27,685 nucleotides of DNA, taken from contig JAAFHQ010000003.1 in the NCBI GenBank assembly GCA_013298445.1, forward strand, positions 1 to 27,685, read 5' to 3'. This DNA comes from Chitinophagales bacterium. Its GTDB lineage: Bacteria > Bacteroidota > Bacteroidia > Chitinophagales > Saprospiraceae. Within the stretch, counting starts at the first letter, position 1; the number at the start of each line of letters is the position of its first letter. Under the pieces are notes generated by a model that was not told the DNA's origin, searched no databases, and saw only the letters and a program-made list of their open reading frames with translations. Shown here piece after piece: positions 7,566-15,195 of this stretch. A program made the position numbers and the translations under genes.

Positions 7566-9239
7566 ATGGATTTTAAGTCATTGTTTCGCCAAAAACCCAT
7601 TCAATCCGTTCTTCATGACCCTGACAGTAGTGCCCACGATTCGATGAACCGCACCTTAACCGTTCGCGACCTCACCTTTATGGGTGTGGCCGCAGTGATT
7701 GGAGCAGGGATTTTTTCGACCATTGGCGGTGCAGCCTTTAAAGGAGGTCCCGGGGTAAGTTTACTGTTTATCATCACAGCAGTAACTTGTGGCTTTACGG
7801 CCCTTTGTTACGCCGAGTTTGCAGCCAGGGTACCCGTTTCGGGAAGTGCATATACCTATTCTTATGTGACCTTTGGAGAAGTCATTGCCTGGATCATAGG
7901 CTGGGCTTTGATTTTAGAATATGCCATTGGCAACATTGTAGTCGCGATTTCCTGGAGCGCCTACTTCAACAATATTTTGCAGGCAATCGGCATCCATTTA
8001 CCCGCATGGTTGACCATCGGGTACCAATCTGCGGTAATGGAATATCAGGACGCCTTGGAAACGGGGAAAGCGGTAGAAGACCTGGCTTATTCCCTGGCGC
8101 CCGGCATTGGAGGGATTAAGTTCATCATCAACTTGCCCGCTTTTGTCATAGTAGTACTGGTTACTTGCCTGGTCTTTATCGGCATCAAAGAGAGCAAACG
8201 GATGGCCAATGGGATGGTCATGCTAAAAATTGCTATCCTGATTTTGGTGGCTGCAATCGGCATTTGGTACATCTTTTCTGAAGGAACTACCTCCAACTGG
8301 ACGCCATTTTTACCCAATGGGATGAAAGGGGTACTGGCGGGAGTTTCCGCAGTATTTTTTGCCTACATCGGTTTTGACGCGATATCCACTACCGCTGAAG
8401 AGTGCAAAAACCCACAACGGGATTTGCCACGGGGGATGATTTATTCCCTGATTTTGTGTACAGTGATTTATGTGGTTACTACTCTGGTCATTACCGGGAT
8501 GGTCAACTACTCTGAATTTGAAAATGTAACCGACCCGCTGGCCTATGTGTTTGAAAAAATCAACATGAAGGCGGTAGGATTTATTGTTTCGGTAAGTGCT
8601 GTGGTAGCAGCAACCAGTGTATTGCTCGTTTTTCAACTGGGACAGCCCCGGATTTGGATGAGCATGAGCCGCGATGGATTGTTGCCCAAACGTTTTTCCA
8701 ATATACACCCTCGTTACCGCACACCTAGCTTTGCTACCTTTGTTACGGGTTTATTGGTCGGTATTCCAGTGTTGGTGATTGACGATGCCTTGGTAACCGA
8801 TTTGACCAGTATTGGCACCTTGTTTGCCTTTGTGCTGGTTTGTGGTGGGGTACTTTTGTTGCCAGCAAGACCCAAAGAGGTCGGAAAATTCCATTTGCCC
8901 TACATCAATGGCAAATTCATTGTGCCCGCTTTGGTGCTTTTGCTCATCGTTGGTGCCAGCAAACGCCTGGGTGCCGCCTTCAGCAACATTGGAAACGAAG
9001 GCTATCAGGAAGTGCTGTTTATCGTATTTGTTGCGCTAGCCTTATACATCGCTGTAATGTCCTTCCTGCGCAATTACTCCTTGATTCCGGTATTGGGGAT
9101 GTTGTGCTGCGCCTATCTGATGATCGAAATTCCGGCCAAAAGCTGGCTGGTATTTTTCCTTTGGATGGGCCTGGGGCTGATTATTTATTTCTTGTATGGT
9201 TCGAAGCATAGTAAATTGAGTCAAGGGGCCTCATCATAG
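7566..9239 (+). CDS. APC-family amino acid permease (cationic amino acid transporter type)
   Basis: This encodes 557 aa with about 12-14 membrane helices. The first helix carries the APC substrate-site motif GAGIF (residues 46-50) after a short polar N-terminus. Later segments such as FFAYIGFDAISTTAEECKNP and a final cluster of hydrophobic helices match the YfnA/CAT (amino acid/polyamine/organocation) subgroup. It should be an inner-membrane, cation-coupled amino acid transporter; the substrate is not determinable, with cationic amino acids the usual annotation for this subgroup. It is a single gene, bounded by palindrome A upstream and repeat H1, which starts 2 nt after its stop codon. Confidence 0.9.
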   Translation: MDFKSLFRQKPIQSVLHDPDSSAHDSMNRTLTVRDLTFMGVAAVIGAGIFSTIGGAAFKGGPGVSLLFIITAVTCGFTALCYAEFAARVPVSGSAYTYSYVTFGEVIAWIIGWALILEYAIGNIVVAISWSAYFNNILQAIGIHLPAWLTIGYQSAVMEYQDALETGKAVEDLAYSLAPGIGGIKFIINLPAFVIVVLVTCLVFIGIKESKRMANGMVMLKIAILILVAAIGIWYIFSEGTTSNWTPFLPNGMKGVLAGVSAVFFAYIGFDAISTTAEECKNPQRDLPRGMIYSLILCTVIYVVTTLVITGMVNYSEFENVTDPLAYVFEKINMKAVGFIVSVSAVVAATSVLLVFQLGQPRIWMSMSRDGLLPKRFSNIHPRYRTPSFATFVTGLLVGIPVLVIDDALVTDLTSIGTLFAFVLVCGGVLLLPARPKEVGKFHLPYINGKFIVPALVLLLIVGASKRLGAAFSNIGNEGYQEVLFIVFVALALYIAVMSFLRNYSLIPVLGMLCCAYLMIEIPAKSWLVFFLWMGLGLIIYFLYGSKHSKLSQGASS

Positions 9240-9240
9240 G

Positions 9241-9344
9241 TTCCAGGGCTCCTGGATTTCAAAGTTCCTGCTGGTCACAGAGCTGGTCACTGAGCGAAGT
9301 CGAAGTGCAGTCGAAGTGACCAGCAGGAACTTTGAAATCCGGGA
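9241..9344. repeat. repeat H1: 29-bp hairpin with GAGCGAAGTCGAAGTG loop motif
   Basis: The arms 9250-9278 and 9316-9344 pair over 29 bp (one G-T pair). The 37-nt loop holds GAGCGAAGTCGAAGTG within the longer shared motif at 9286-9307. Just before it, TTCCAGGGCTCCTGG (9241-9255) can form its own CCAGG/CCTGG hairpin; a near-identical sequence is in H2 (16877-16891). The element begins 2 nt after the permease stop codon. Confidence 0.85.
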
Positions 9345-9362
9345 ATCTTAAACCGACAACAC

Positions 9363-9917
9363 ATGAAAATCACCCTTTCCACCCTTCTCCTTTCTGCCCT
9401 GTTTCTGGTACAGGGTTTTGCCCAGGAAATCCCTCTGCAAGTGCAGGATTTTCTCAAACGTACGGGCAGCATATTGTCTTTGCCACTCGATTCTGATTAC
9501 AAATCCGTTTATATCCCTGAGCAACTTTTTCAGCAGTATGACTATGCTGTTCGTTCGGGGAAAGATGAGGTGGAAATTCGTTTTTTATTCCTTCCCGAGA
9601 TGGGCAACGAGCCCTTTGCCCAGGTCAACAGCTACCGCATGGCTCTGCATATTGGGGACAATGAAAGCAGCACCAGTTTCACCGCCCGTGAATTGACCGA
9701 AAGAGAATTAAAGGAGGTGTTTAACGCCGATTGGGGCCGGGTCTATATCCTTAAGCCCAAAACTTCCTTTTCCATCCAACAACATTGCCGCTTTTTGTGC
9801 CTGCACAAACGGGATCAAGGGATGATCTGTGTTTTTTACCTTTTTGACAAGCCGAGTATGGCGATTGACCAAAGGTTGCATATGGTAAGATACCAAGAAG
9901 TGATGAGTGATAAATGA
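9363..9917 (+). CDS. secreted protein of unknown function
   Basis: This encodes 184 aa. A clear signal peptide (MKITLSTLLLSALFLVQGFA, cleavage likely after residue 20) is followed by a soluble domain with no motif I recognise. It contains a repeated-charge stretch (ARELTERELKEVF) and two Cys close together (CRFLCLHKR). The protein is probably periplasmic or surface-located; no function is proposed. Its last five codons and its stop lie inside or at the edge of palindrome E, so the C-terminal residues VMSDK may be supplied by the repeat. It converges with the S41 protease gene. Confidence 0.75.
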   Translation: MKITLSTLLLSALFLVQGFAQEIPLQVQDFLKRTGSILSLPLDSDYKSVYIPEQLFQQYDYAVRSGKDEVEIRFLFLPEMGNEPFAQVNSYRMALHIGDNESSTSFTARELTERELKEVFNADWGRVYILKPKTSFSIQQHCRFLCLHKRDQGMICVFYLFDKPSMAIDQRLHMVRYQEVMSDK

Positions 9918-9968
9918 TGAGTGATGAATCTGTTTGACCATTCATCACTCATCATTCATCACTCATCA
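9901..9968. repeat. palindrome E: GATGAGTGATGAA-type inverted repeat
   Basis: The arms 9901-9929 and 9940-9968 are 29 nt each with one mismatch and a 10-nt loop (CTGTTTGACC). They consist of GATGAGT/GATGAAT heptads. The stop codon of the preceding gene (9915-9917) lies inside the left arm, and the convergent S41 stop is 11 nt beyond the right arm. The arms are the same kind as in palindrome F and as the outer arms of palindrome B. Confidence 0.9.
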
Positions 9969-9979
9969 TTTAACAGTCA

Positions 9980-11614
9980 TTACTTCTTCAAAATACTCTT
10001 ATACCTTGGCTGATCCCGCATCACCTTCACGGCTTCCTGCACTTCAGGATCGCGTAAAAGGCCAATCTGAGCGCGGCCATTGGCGTAATAGTAACGCCCG
10101 GCGATGTCTTTTTCAATCAATTTGCTGATCAGGTCTTTGTGCTTGCGGATGAGTTCGAGTTGGGCATTGCTCAAGGCCGTTTCCATAGCCGTAACCGAGG
10201 AGCCTAAAGCGTAGCCTTCATCCGTAGCTTTTTGTTTGAACTGCTCCAGCAGTTTTTCACTTTCGGTGCGGAACACGAAGTTTTCTTTTTGTACAAAAGC
10301 GAGGAATGCGTCAAATTCGGTAAAGCGCAAATCCTTCACCTCGGGCATCTTTTCCTTGCCTTTACAAAACTCGGTCACAAAACGGAAAATGATATCCTGA
10401 TCCTGGAGTGCTTTCACCACAGGGATATTGCTGGCTTGTTCAATCTTGATATCGGGGGCTACCCCACCACCATCCAGCACGGTACGGCCATTGCGGGTTT
10501 TGAAGCTTGCGCGGCGGCTATCCTCAATTTCAATGGGCTCACCGTTGCGGTATTGTACACTCTGGATGCAGCGTCCGCTGGGGATGTAATATTTGGCAGT
10601 GGTGAGTTTCAGGCGGGAGTTGTAACCCACTTCCACGGTGTTTTGCACCAAACCCTTACCATAAGAACGTTGGCCAATCAGCACGGCGCGGTCGTAATCC
10701 TGGAGGGTTCCACAAACAATCTCTGATGCAGAGGCCGAGTTTTTGTCAATCAATACTGTGAGTGGCAAATCATCGGAAACCGGGGAGGTTTGGGTCCGGA
10801 AACTGCGGTCTTGCTCTTTGAGTTTACCCCGGGTGGTAGTCACCAATTCATTTTTGGGGATAAACACATTACACAGGTTGACTGCTTCGATCAACAAACC
10901 ACCGCCGTTGCCCCGTAAATCCAGAATAATCCCTTTGGTATTGGGATTTTCTTTCAACAACCCGCGCAGGGCAGTAGCAATGTTTTTGCCCGCTTCTTGT
11001 GAAAAGGTAGAAAGAGAAACGTAGGCAATGTCGCCCTCCACCATGCCTGAATAAGGCACGTTGGGCAACTCCATTTCCTGGCGATTGATTTTAACTTTGA
11101 TGTCACTACTTTGGCCCGGACGGCGCAAGGTCACATCTACTGTGGTTCCAGCGGCACCACGCAGGATATAGTCCACCTCATCGGTGCTTTTGTTTTTGGT
11201 GTCCTTGTTGTCAATGGCTACAATTTGGTCGCCAATTTTTACACCAGCCTTATCGGCGGGTAAATCCTTAAAAATTTCAGTGACAGTAGCGAAGTCACCA
11301 ATTTTTTTGAATTCAAAACCAATGTTGTCGGACGTGCCTTCGCGCAGCAGGCGGTAGCCTTCAATGTCGGCTTCAGCGATGTAGTTGGTAAAAGGATCGA
11401 GGTTGTTGAGCATGGCCTCAATGCCATCGCGCATCACCTTGCCTGGGTCGAGCTCATCTACATAGCCGGTATTGAGCTCTTTGTACATGTTGGCAAAAAT
11501 TTCGAGATTTTTGCTGATTTCAAAATCCTGCCGTGTGCTAGGATATTCGGTGAAGGCCACCGTCATCAAAACCAATGGTAACAGCCAAAGGGTGTATTTC
11601 GCAATTCTTTTCAT
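9980..11614 (-). CDS. S41 family C-terminal processing peptidase
   Basis: This encodes 544 aa: a signal peptide/anchor (residues 1-22), an N-terminal helical segment, a PDZ domain (about 90-170, with VGDQI-like VKIGDQIVAIDN), the S41 catalytic core, and a C-terminal helical region (about 385-544). Ser295 in NSASASEIV and Lys320 in GQRSYGKG are 25 residues apart, as in the Ser/Lys dyad of CtpA and Prc. It should cleave C-terminal tails of envelope proteins in the periplasm. The gene is single, and converges with the secreted unknown gene across palindrome E. Bacteroidota usually carry several S41 paralogues, so I give no gene symbol. Confidence 0.92.
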   Translation of the reverse strand: MKRIAKYTLWLLPLVLMTVAFTEYPSTRQDFEISKNLEIFANMYKELNTGYVDELDPGKVMRDGIEAMLNNLDPFTNYIAEADIEGYRLLREGTSDNIGFEFKKIGDFATVTEIFKDLPADKAGVKIGDQIVAIDNKDTKNKSTDEVDYILRGAAGTTVDVTLRRPGQSSDIKVKINRQEMELPNVPYSGMVEGDIAYVSLSTFSQEAGKNIATALRGLLKENPNTKGIILDLRGNGGGLLIEAVNLCNVFIPKNELVTTTRGKLKEQDRSFRTQTSPVSDDLPLTVLIDKNSASASEIVCGTLQDYDRAVLIGQRSYGKGLVQNTVEVGYNSRLKLTTAKYYIPSGRCIQSVQYRNGEPIEIEDSRRASFKTRNGRTVLDGGGVAPDIKIEQASNIPVVKALQDQDIIFRFVTEFCKGKEKMPEVKDLRFTEFDAFLAFVQKENFVFRTESEKLLEQFKQKATDEGYALGSSVTAMETALSNAQLELIRKHKDLISKLIEKDIAGRYYYANGRAQIGLLRDPEVQEAVKVMRDQPRYKSILKK

Positions 11615-11699
11615 TGTTGGATGATTTAAAAACCTTCAATGATAACAGTTTTTGCGAAGATTTGGTCTATGCTAAATGGGGGATTTAGATGAGCGTTAC

Positions 11700-12443
11700 T
11701 TAAAAAGTGCCAATTTCCTTATTCAGCCCTGGAAACAGTGCTTCATTTAGGGATTTCCCCTGCCAGGTACCTTCCACGCGAAAAGGATGAAAACGGGCAA
11801 ACAGCTCTTCTTTGTACCAACCCAATTCCCGGGTTTTTTTGACCACCGCACTGTGAAACTTTCCCTTGTAGGCATAGCTTTGCATAAGCTCGCTGTTTTT
11901 CCACAAACTAAAAGTGGCTTGTTGTACCAATGGCACTTCTCCGATGCCGATGGAAAACACGAGTCCTTCCTGGTGTTCGCGCCACATGGCTTTGCTTACG
12001 CCAGGTACAAAGCGCCAAAAATGCCACAGGTATTTGCTGCGAATGGTAGCGCGGGTCAATACGGCCACAGGAGCCTCCGGCTGGAAAGCTACGTTTTCTA
12101 TGAAGGGAGTGCTACCATCCCAGGTGCCATGTACCTTGGCGGTTTTGAGATAAACCGTAGAAATTTCGGTGGATTGTGCTCGAAAATCTTGAAAAAAAAG
12201 GCTTTGCTCAAAAAAAAGCTGTGCCGCTGTTTCATTATCCCAAACACAGAGCAGGCCATATACACCAAAGTTTGGCCATATGCTGAAGCCATTGCCGTTG
12301 CCGCTCCCTAGCATTTTGGAAAAGGTCAGGCCAGGAACTTTTGCCAGGTCTCTTGGAGCGAGACCCATTTGTTTGAAGCCCCACCATTGTTGGCTAGCTC
12401 CGGTGTAACGAAAAAAAGTAATGGTGACAATTTGTGGATTCAT
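11700..12443 (-). CDS. CrtA-like (spheroidene monooxygenase family) protein
   Basis: This encodes 247 aa without signal peptide or membrane helix. The segments TRATIRSKYLWHFWRFVPGV (130-149), IGIGEVPLVQQATFSLW (165-181) and YKEELFARFHPFRVEGTW near the C-terminus match the CrtA family, whose best known member oxygenates C-2 of spheroidene in purple bacteria. No other carotenoid gene is in the window, so the substrate is unknown; a carotenoid or another hydrophobic compound is possible. The upstream spacer is filled by palindrome G, whose left arm starts 2 nt before the start codon, so transcription may come through from the YkvA gene. Confidence 0.75.
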   Translation of the reverse strand: MNPQIVTITFFRYTGASQQWWGFKQMGLAPRDLAKVPGLTFSKMLGSGNGNGFSIWPNFGVYGLLCVWDNETAAQLFFEQSLFFQDFRAQSTEISTVYLKTAKVHGTWDGSTPFIENVAFQPEAPVAVLTRATIRSKYLWHFWRFVPGVSKAMWREHQEGLVFSIGIGEVPLVQQATFSLWKNSELMQSYAYKGKFHSAVVKKTRELGWYKEELFARFHPFRVEGTWQGKSLNEALFPGLNKEIGTF

Positions 12444-12444
12444 A

Positions 12445-12566
12445 AAGCGAATAGTGAAAAGCGAATAGCGAATAGTGAAAAGCAGGTAACATAAAAGCGG
12501 AACAAAGGTTGGAGTCTTGTCCTTTTCTTGCTTTGTTTAATTGCTTTTCACTTTTCGCTTTTCACT
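12445..12566. repeat. palindrome G: GTGAAAAGCGAA-type arms
   Basis: The arms are made of GTGAAAAGCGAATA units. AGTGAAAAGCGAA (12453-12465) pairs with 12554-12566, and GTGAAAAGC (12475-12483) pairs with 12543-12551. The left arm has extra GCGAATA copies that the right arm lacks, consistent with slippage. The right arm reaches the stop codon of the YkvA gene (12566-12568). The 59-nt loop shows no similarity that I can be sure of to the other loops. Confidence 0.75.
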
Positions 12567-12988
12567 TACAGTTTGCTTTCCACTTCTTTCAAATCTTCCT
12601 CCTGAACCGAAGGGAACCATTTGCCCAATTGAGTCCTGGCTTTTTTGCGGACCTCTTCGTTGACAAAGGCAGCAATGGTAACGAGGCCAAAACTCAAAAC
12701 CCCCAGGTCGTCGGTGTAGCCAATGATGGGGGACAGGTCGGGTAAAAAGTCGATCGGGCTGATCAGATAACCCAATACACCGATGACAATTTTTTTGGCC
12801 CAGCCGGGCGTATCTTTCCGCTTGTAGGCGTAAAACATCAACAAGGCGGCGTACACAGTTTTAGCACCAATCTTTTGCGCAAAGCGCGTAATCTTGTGCC
12901 AAAGCTTCTTCTCTGTGAATTTTTCTGCGTATTGCTCCAGGTTTTCGTCTGGATTTTCAGCTTGATCTTTCTTGTTCTCTGGTTTCAT
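12566..12988 (-). CDS. YkvA family (DUF1232) membrane protein
   Basis: This encodes 140 aa from the ATG at 12988; the frame is open to 13057, but that extension looks non-conserved. The N-terminal 50 residues are charged, rich in Lys, Glu and Asn. The DUF1232 signature follows: KIVIGVLGYLISPIDFLPDL and then a polar turn and IIGYTDDLGVL, the hairpin membrane motif of the YkvA family. The function of the family is unknown; members are small inner-membrane proteins. The stop codon sits in palindrome G. Upstream lies palindrome B. Confidence 0.85.
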   Translation of the reverse strand: MKPENKKDQAENPDENLEQYAEKFTEKKLWHKITRFAQKIGAKTVYAALLMFYAYKRKDTPGWAKKIVIGVLGYLISPIDFLPDLSPIIGYTDDLGVLSFGLVTIAAFVNEEVRKKARTQLGKWFPSVQEEDLKEVESKL

Positions 12989-13090
12989 AGACTGTTTAAC
13001 TTGGTTCAAAAGTGCGGTTTTCTTGCACATGATGCAAGGCACTGCCGATGAATACAAGCAAAATTAAGACGGAGAACGCATTTTAAGGAA

Positions 13091-13276
13091 AGATGAGAGA
13101 TGAATGATGAATGATGAGAGATGAGAGATGAGAGATGAGAGATGAGAGATGAGAGATGAGAGATGAGAGATGAGAGATGAGAGATGAGAGATGCTACCGC
13201 AGAGACTTAGACAAGGTAATCGTCAAAAACGCCGCGGTAGCATCATTCATATCTCATCATTCATCATTCATCTTCC
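13091..13276. repeat. palindrome B: CTACCGC core within GATGAATGATGA arms, with heptamer expansion
   Basis: The core GCTACCGC (13193-13200) pairs with GCGGTAGC (13234-13241); between them is GACTTAGACAAGG and then TCGTCAAAA, matching the loop of palindromes A and C. The outer arms are GATGAATGATGA-type, like E and F. The left arm is lengthened by 11 tandem copies of GATGAGA (13113-13189); the right arm has only about 35 nt of matching sequence. The right arm ends 4 nt before the stop codon of the possible 32-aa ORF. Confidence 0.85.
13113..13189. repeat. tandem heptamer GATGAGA x11
   Basis: Eleven perfect, uninterrupted copies of the 7-mer GATGAGA (77 nt) lie in the left arm of palindrome B. 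The absence of any interruption suggests recent expansion and a likely length-variable locus. It is in a non-coding spacer. Confidence 0.95.
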
Positions 13277-13280
13277 AGGT

Positions 13281-13379
13281 TTAATTCAAAATGATACTTC
13301 CCCCAATCAATGCCAGGGATAGAATTGCCAGCCAAAGGCGTAGGTCTTTGGTATAGTGATTTTGTTTAAGGTTTCCCAC
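13281..13379 (-). CDS. possible 32-aa single-span membrane peptide (GTG start)
   Basis: Read from GTG 13379, this frame gives a short polar head ending HYTKDLRLW, a 16-20 residue hydrophobic stretch (LAILSLALIGGSIIL) and a stop. The frame is open for a further 25 codons upstream without ATG. The charge-then-helix layout is that of a small membrane protein, and a palindrome lies just behind its stop, as for other genes here. There is no homologue I can name. An ATG at 13380 overlaps in another frame and gives a less protein-like peptide. If this is not a gene, the 581-bp spacer 12989-13569 holds only palindrome B and the sorting-domain remnant. Confidence 0.4.
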   Translation of the reverse strand: MGNLKQNHYTKDLRLWLAILSLALIGGSIILN

Positions 13380-13502
13380 ATTCGTTTTTGGTTTTATGAA
13401 TAAAATGCTATCCCTTTCCCTAAACCAAAAAGGATGCCATATCTACAAATTGGGAAAAAAATAATTGCATTTTTATTATATGTACTTGTAATGGATTGAT
13501 AA

Positions 13503-13592
13503 TTAGGTTTTTTGAACACTTATGGTGCCTGTTTGAGTATTGGTCTTCCAGCGCAATAGGTAAATGCCCTTAGGCAAAGCCGCCAAGCTCAA
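13503..13592 (-). pseudogene. remnant of a T9SS type A sorting-domain gene (3' end only)
   Basis: The minus-strand frame ending in TAA at 13503-13505 reads LSLAALPKGIYLLRWKT and then about 12 more residues to VQKT. This is a close fit to the last strands of a type A T9SS C-terminal sorting domain (L(P/A)xGxYxLR ... K). The frame is closed upstream by a stop at 13617-13619 and has no start, so it cannot be a gene by itself. Its first part overlaps the last codons of the RNase gene in the +1 frame. The simplest reading is a deletion that joined the RNase gene to the tail of a lost secreted-protein gene. Confidence 0.6.
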
Positions 13593-14991
13593 TTTCCTGA
13601 CCCAGTTCCGGTATTTCTACGTCGGCAAAACCAACTCCGAGCAAAAGCCCCCGGAATGCAGTTTGTGCCTCGTAGTCGCCATGCACCAGAAAGATTTTTT
13701 TCGCGCTGTCTTTTTGGTTGCGCAAAAAATCCGCCAATTCCAATTTGTCCGCATGCGCCGAAAAGGAGTCCATGATTTCAATGTCCGCTTTTACCTCTTT
13801 GAATTCTCCAAACAATTTGATCTCTTTAGCGCCATCGCGCAGGCGACCTGCGGGTGTATAGGGCGCCGCATAACCTACAATCAATACCGTGTTTTTGGGG
13901 TCATCAATGCCATGAAACAAGTGATGTTTGATGCGCCCAGCATTGGCCATCCCCGATGAAGCGATGACGATGCAGGCTTCGGTGGAAGAGTTCAGCTTTT
14001 TTGAATCTTCGGTTTTGCGTACATAACGTAGGCCATTAAAACCAAAGGGATTTTCATCCATGCTGAGGTATTCTGACAATTCTTCGTCAAAACACTCAGG
14101 GTGAGACCCAAAAATGGTAGTAGCATTCACCGCCAATGGGCTATCCACAAAGACCGGAATCCGGGGTAAAAGATCTTGATTGGCCATCTGATCCAGGAGG
14201 TAAACAATTTCCTGGGTGCGCCCAACACTGAAGGCGGGAATGAGCAGCTTCCCTCCTTTTTCTACACAAGTATGCCGAATGATGTTGAGCAAGTGATCGG
14301 TTTCTGCGGGTAATGCCTCATGAACCCGATCCCCATAGGTGGATTCGCAGATCAAATAATCCATCTCTGGCATAGGGAGTGGATCGCGCAAAATGGGTCG
14401 ATGGGGGCGCCCAACGTCGCCTGTAAACCCAAAATGGATCACCTTTTCTTTTTCTTGAATCTTTAAACTTATACTGGCACTACCCAGGATATGTCCGGCA
14501 TCCCGAAACATCACTTCTACCTGGGGATGTATCTGAAACCATTTTTCGTAAGAGTAGGAAACAAACAATTCCATGGTGGTATGGACATCCTCTCGGGTAT
14601 AGATGGGCTCTTCGTAAGCAATATCGTCAAAATTGTGGTTTTTACTTTGTCGCTTGCGCTTGTACTCAACCTCACGTTCCTGGATCAGGGCACTATCCAA
14701 CAGCATCAAACTGCTCAGGCTGCGGGTGGCGTGGGTGGAATGAATGGTACCTCTGAACCCGTCTTTGACCAATTTCGGGATACGACCAGCGTGGTCGATG
14801 TGGGCATGGGAGAGGATCAGACAGTTAATTTCTGCCGGATCAAAGAGCCACTGGGCATTAAAATCTTCCAGATTCTTGTCGGCCCCTTGGTACAAGCCAC
14901 AGTCCAGCAAAATTTTGAAGCCATCTTCCAGGGTAATTAAATGGCAACTTCCGGTGACTTCCCGGGCTGCGCCGCAGAATTTTATCTTCAT
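13570..14991 (-). CDS. beta-CASP metallo-beta-lactamase fold ribonuclease
   Basis: This encodes 473 aa from ATG 14991 (MKIKFCGAAREVTGSCHLI); the frame is open to 15039, but those residues come from a terminator region. The zinc motif HAHIDH is at residues 62-67, DAGHILGS and GDVGRP are the next metallo-beta-lactamase motifs, and the beta-CASP motifs follow (CESTYGDR, SSGMANAGR, FSAHADKLEL with the terminal HGD). These define the RNA-specific exo/endonuclease group (COG1236, CPSF73/YSH1-like). It probably cuts RNA in the cytoplasm. The usual C-terminal PELGQE.(I/F) end is extended by LGGFA, read from the joined sorting-domain remnant. A terminator separates it from the upstream DUF4097 gene. 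Confidence 0.9.
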   Translation of the reverse strand: MKIKFCGAAREVTGSCHLITLEDGFKILLDCGLYQGADKNLEDFNAQWLFDPAEINCLILSHAHIDHAGRIPKLVKDGFRGTIHSTHATRSLSSLMLLDSALIQEREVEYKRKRQSKNHNFDDIAYEEPIYTREDVHTTMELFVSYSYEKWFQIHPQVEVMFRDAGHILGSASISLKIQEKEKVIHFGFTGDVGRPHRPILRDPLPMPEMDYLICESTYGDRVHEALPAETDHLLNIIRHTCVEKGGKLLIPAFSVGRTQEIVYLLDQMANQDLLPRIPVFVDSPLAVNATTIFGSHPECFDEELSEYLSMDENPFGFNGLRYVRKTEDSKKLNSSTEACIVIASSGMANAGRIKHHLFHGIDDPKNTVLIVGYAAPYTPAGRLRDGAKEIKLFGEFKEVKADIEIMDSFSAHADKLELADFLRNQKDSAKKIFLVHGDYEAQTAFRGLLLGVGFADVEIPELGQEIELGGFA

Positions 14992-15023
14992 TTGACCTGA
15001 TTTCGTTTTTTCAGGTCTAATGT

Positions 15024-15069
15024 AAAAAAAAAATGCCATTCCAGCGGAACTTACGTTCGCTAAAATGGC
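15024..15069 (-). terminator. intrinsic terminator after the sigma/anti-sigma/DUF4097 unit
   Basis: The hairpin 15035-15069 has the outer stem GCCATT/AATGGC, a CC/AA internal loop and the inner stem AGCGGAAC/GTTCGCT around TTAC. On the minus strand it is followed by A and ten T. It lies 125 nt after the DUF4097 stop and 32 nt before the RNase start. Confidence 0.75.
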
Positions 15070-15110
15070 GGATGTGGAAATATAGATCAGTAAAATTGGA
15101 AACGAATTGG

Positions 15111-15195
15111 AATGATAAGTGATGAATGATGAGTGATGAATCCACTTTTATAGCTAAAAATCCAATTCATCACTCATCATTCATCACTTATCATT
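15111..15195. repeat. palindrome F: perfect 31-bp GATGAATGATGAG-type inverted repeat
   Basis: The arms 15111-15141 and 15165-15195 are perfect reverse complements over 31 bp with a 23-nt loop (15142-15164). The right arm runs into the stop codon (15194-15196) of the DUF4097 gene. The arm sequence shares the GATGAATGATGAGTGATGAA block with palindrome E. Confidence 0.95.

Noticed and set aside
9241..9344. Insertion sequence or MITE with target-site duplication at H1
   Set aside because: No transposase gene or convincing short flanking direct repeat is visible; it is reported only as a dispersed hairpin repeat.
13113..13189. CRISPR array
   Set aside because: The units are 7 nt and directly abutting, with no spacers, no 25-40 nt direct repeats and no cas genes.
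14992..15039. 16-residue N-terminal extension of the RNase (MAFFFYIRPEKTKSGQ)
   Set aside because: It is encoded by the terminator T-tract region, and family members begin at MKIKFCGAA.
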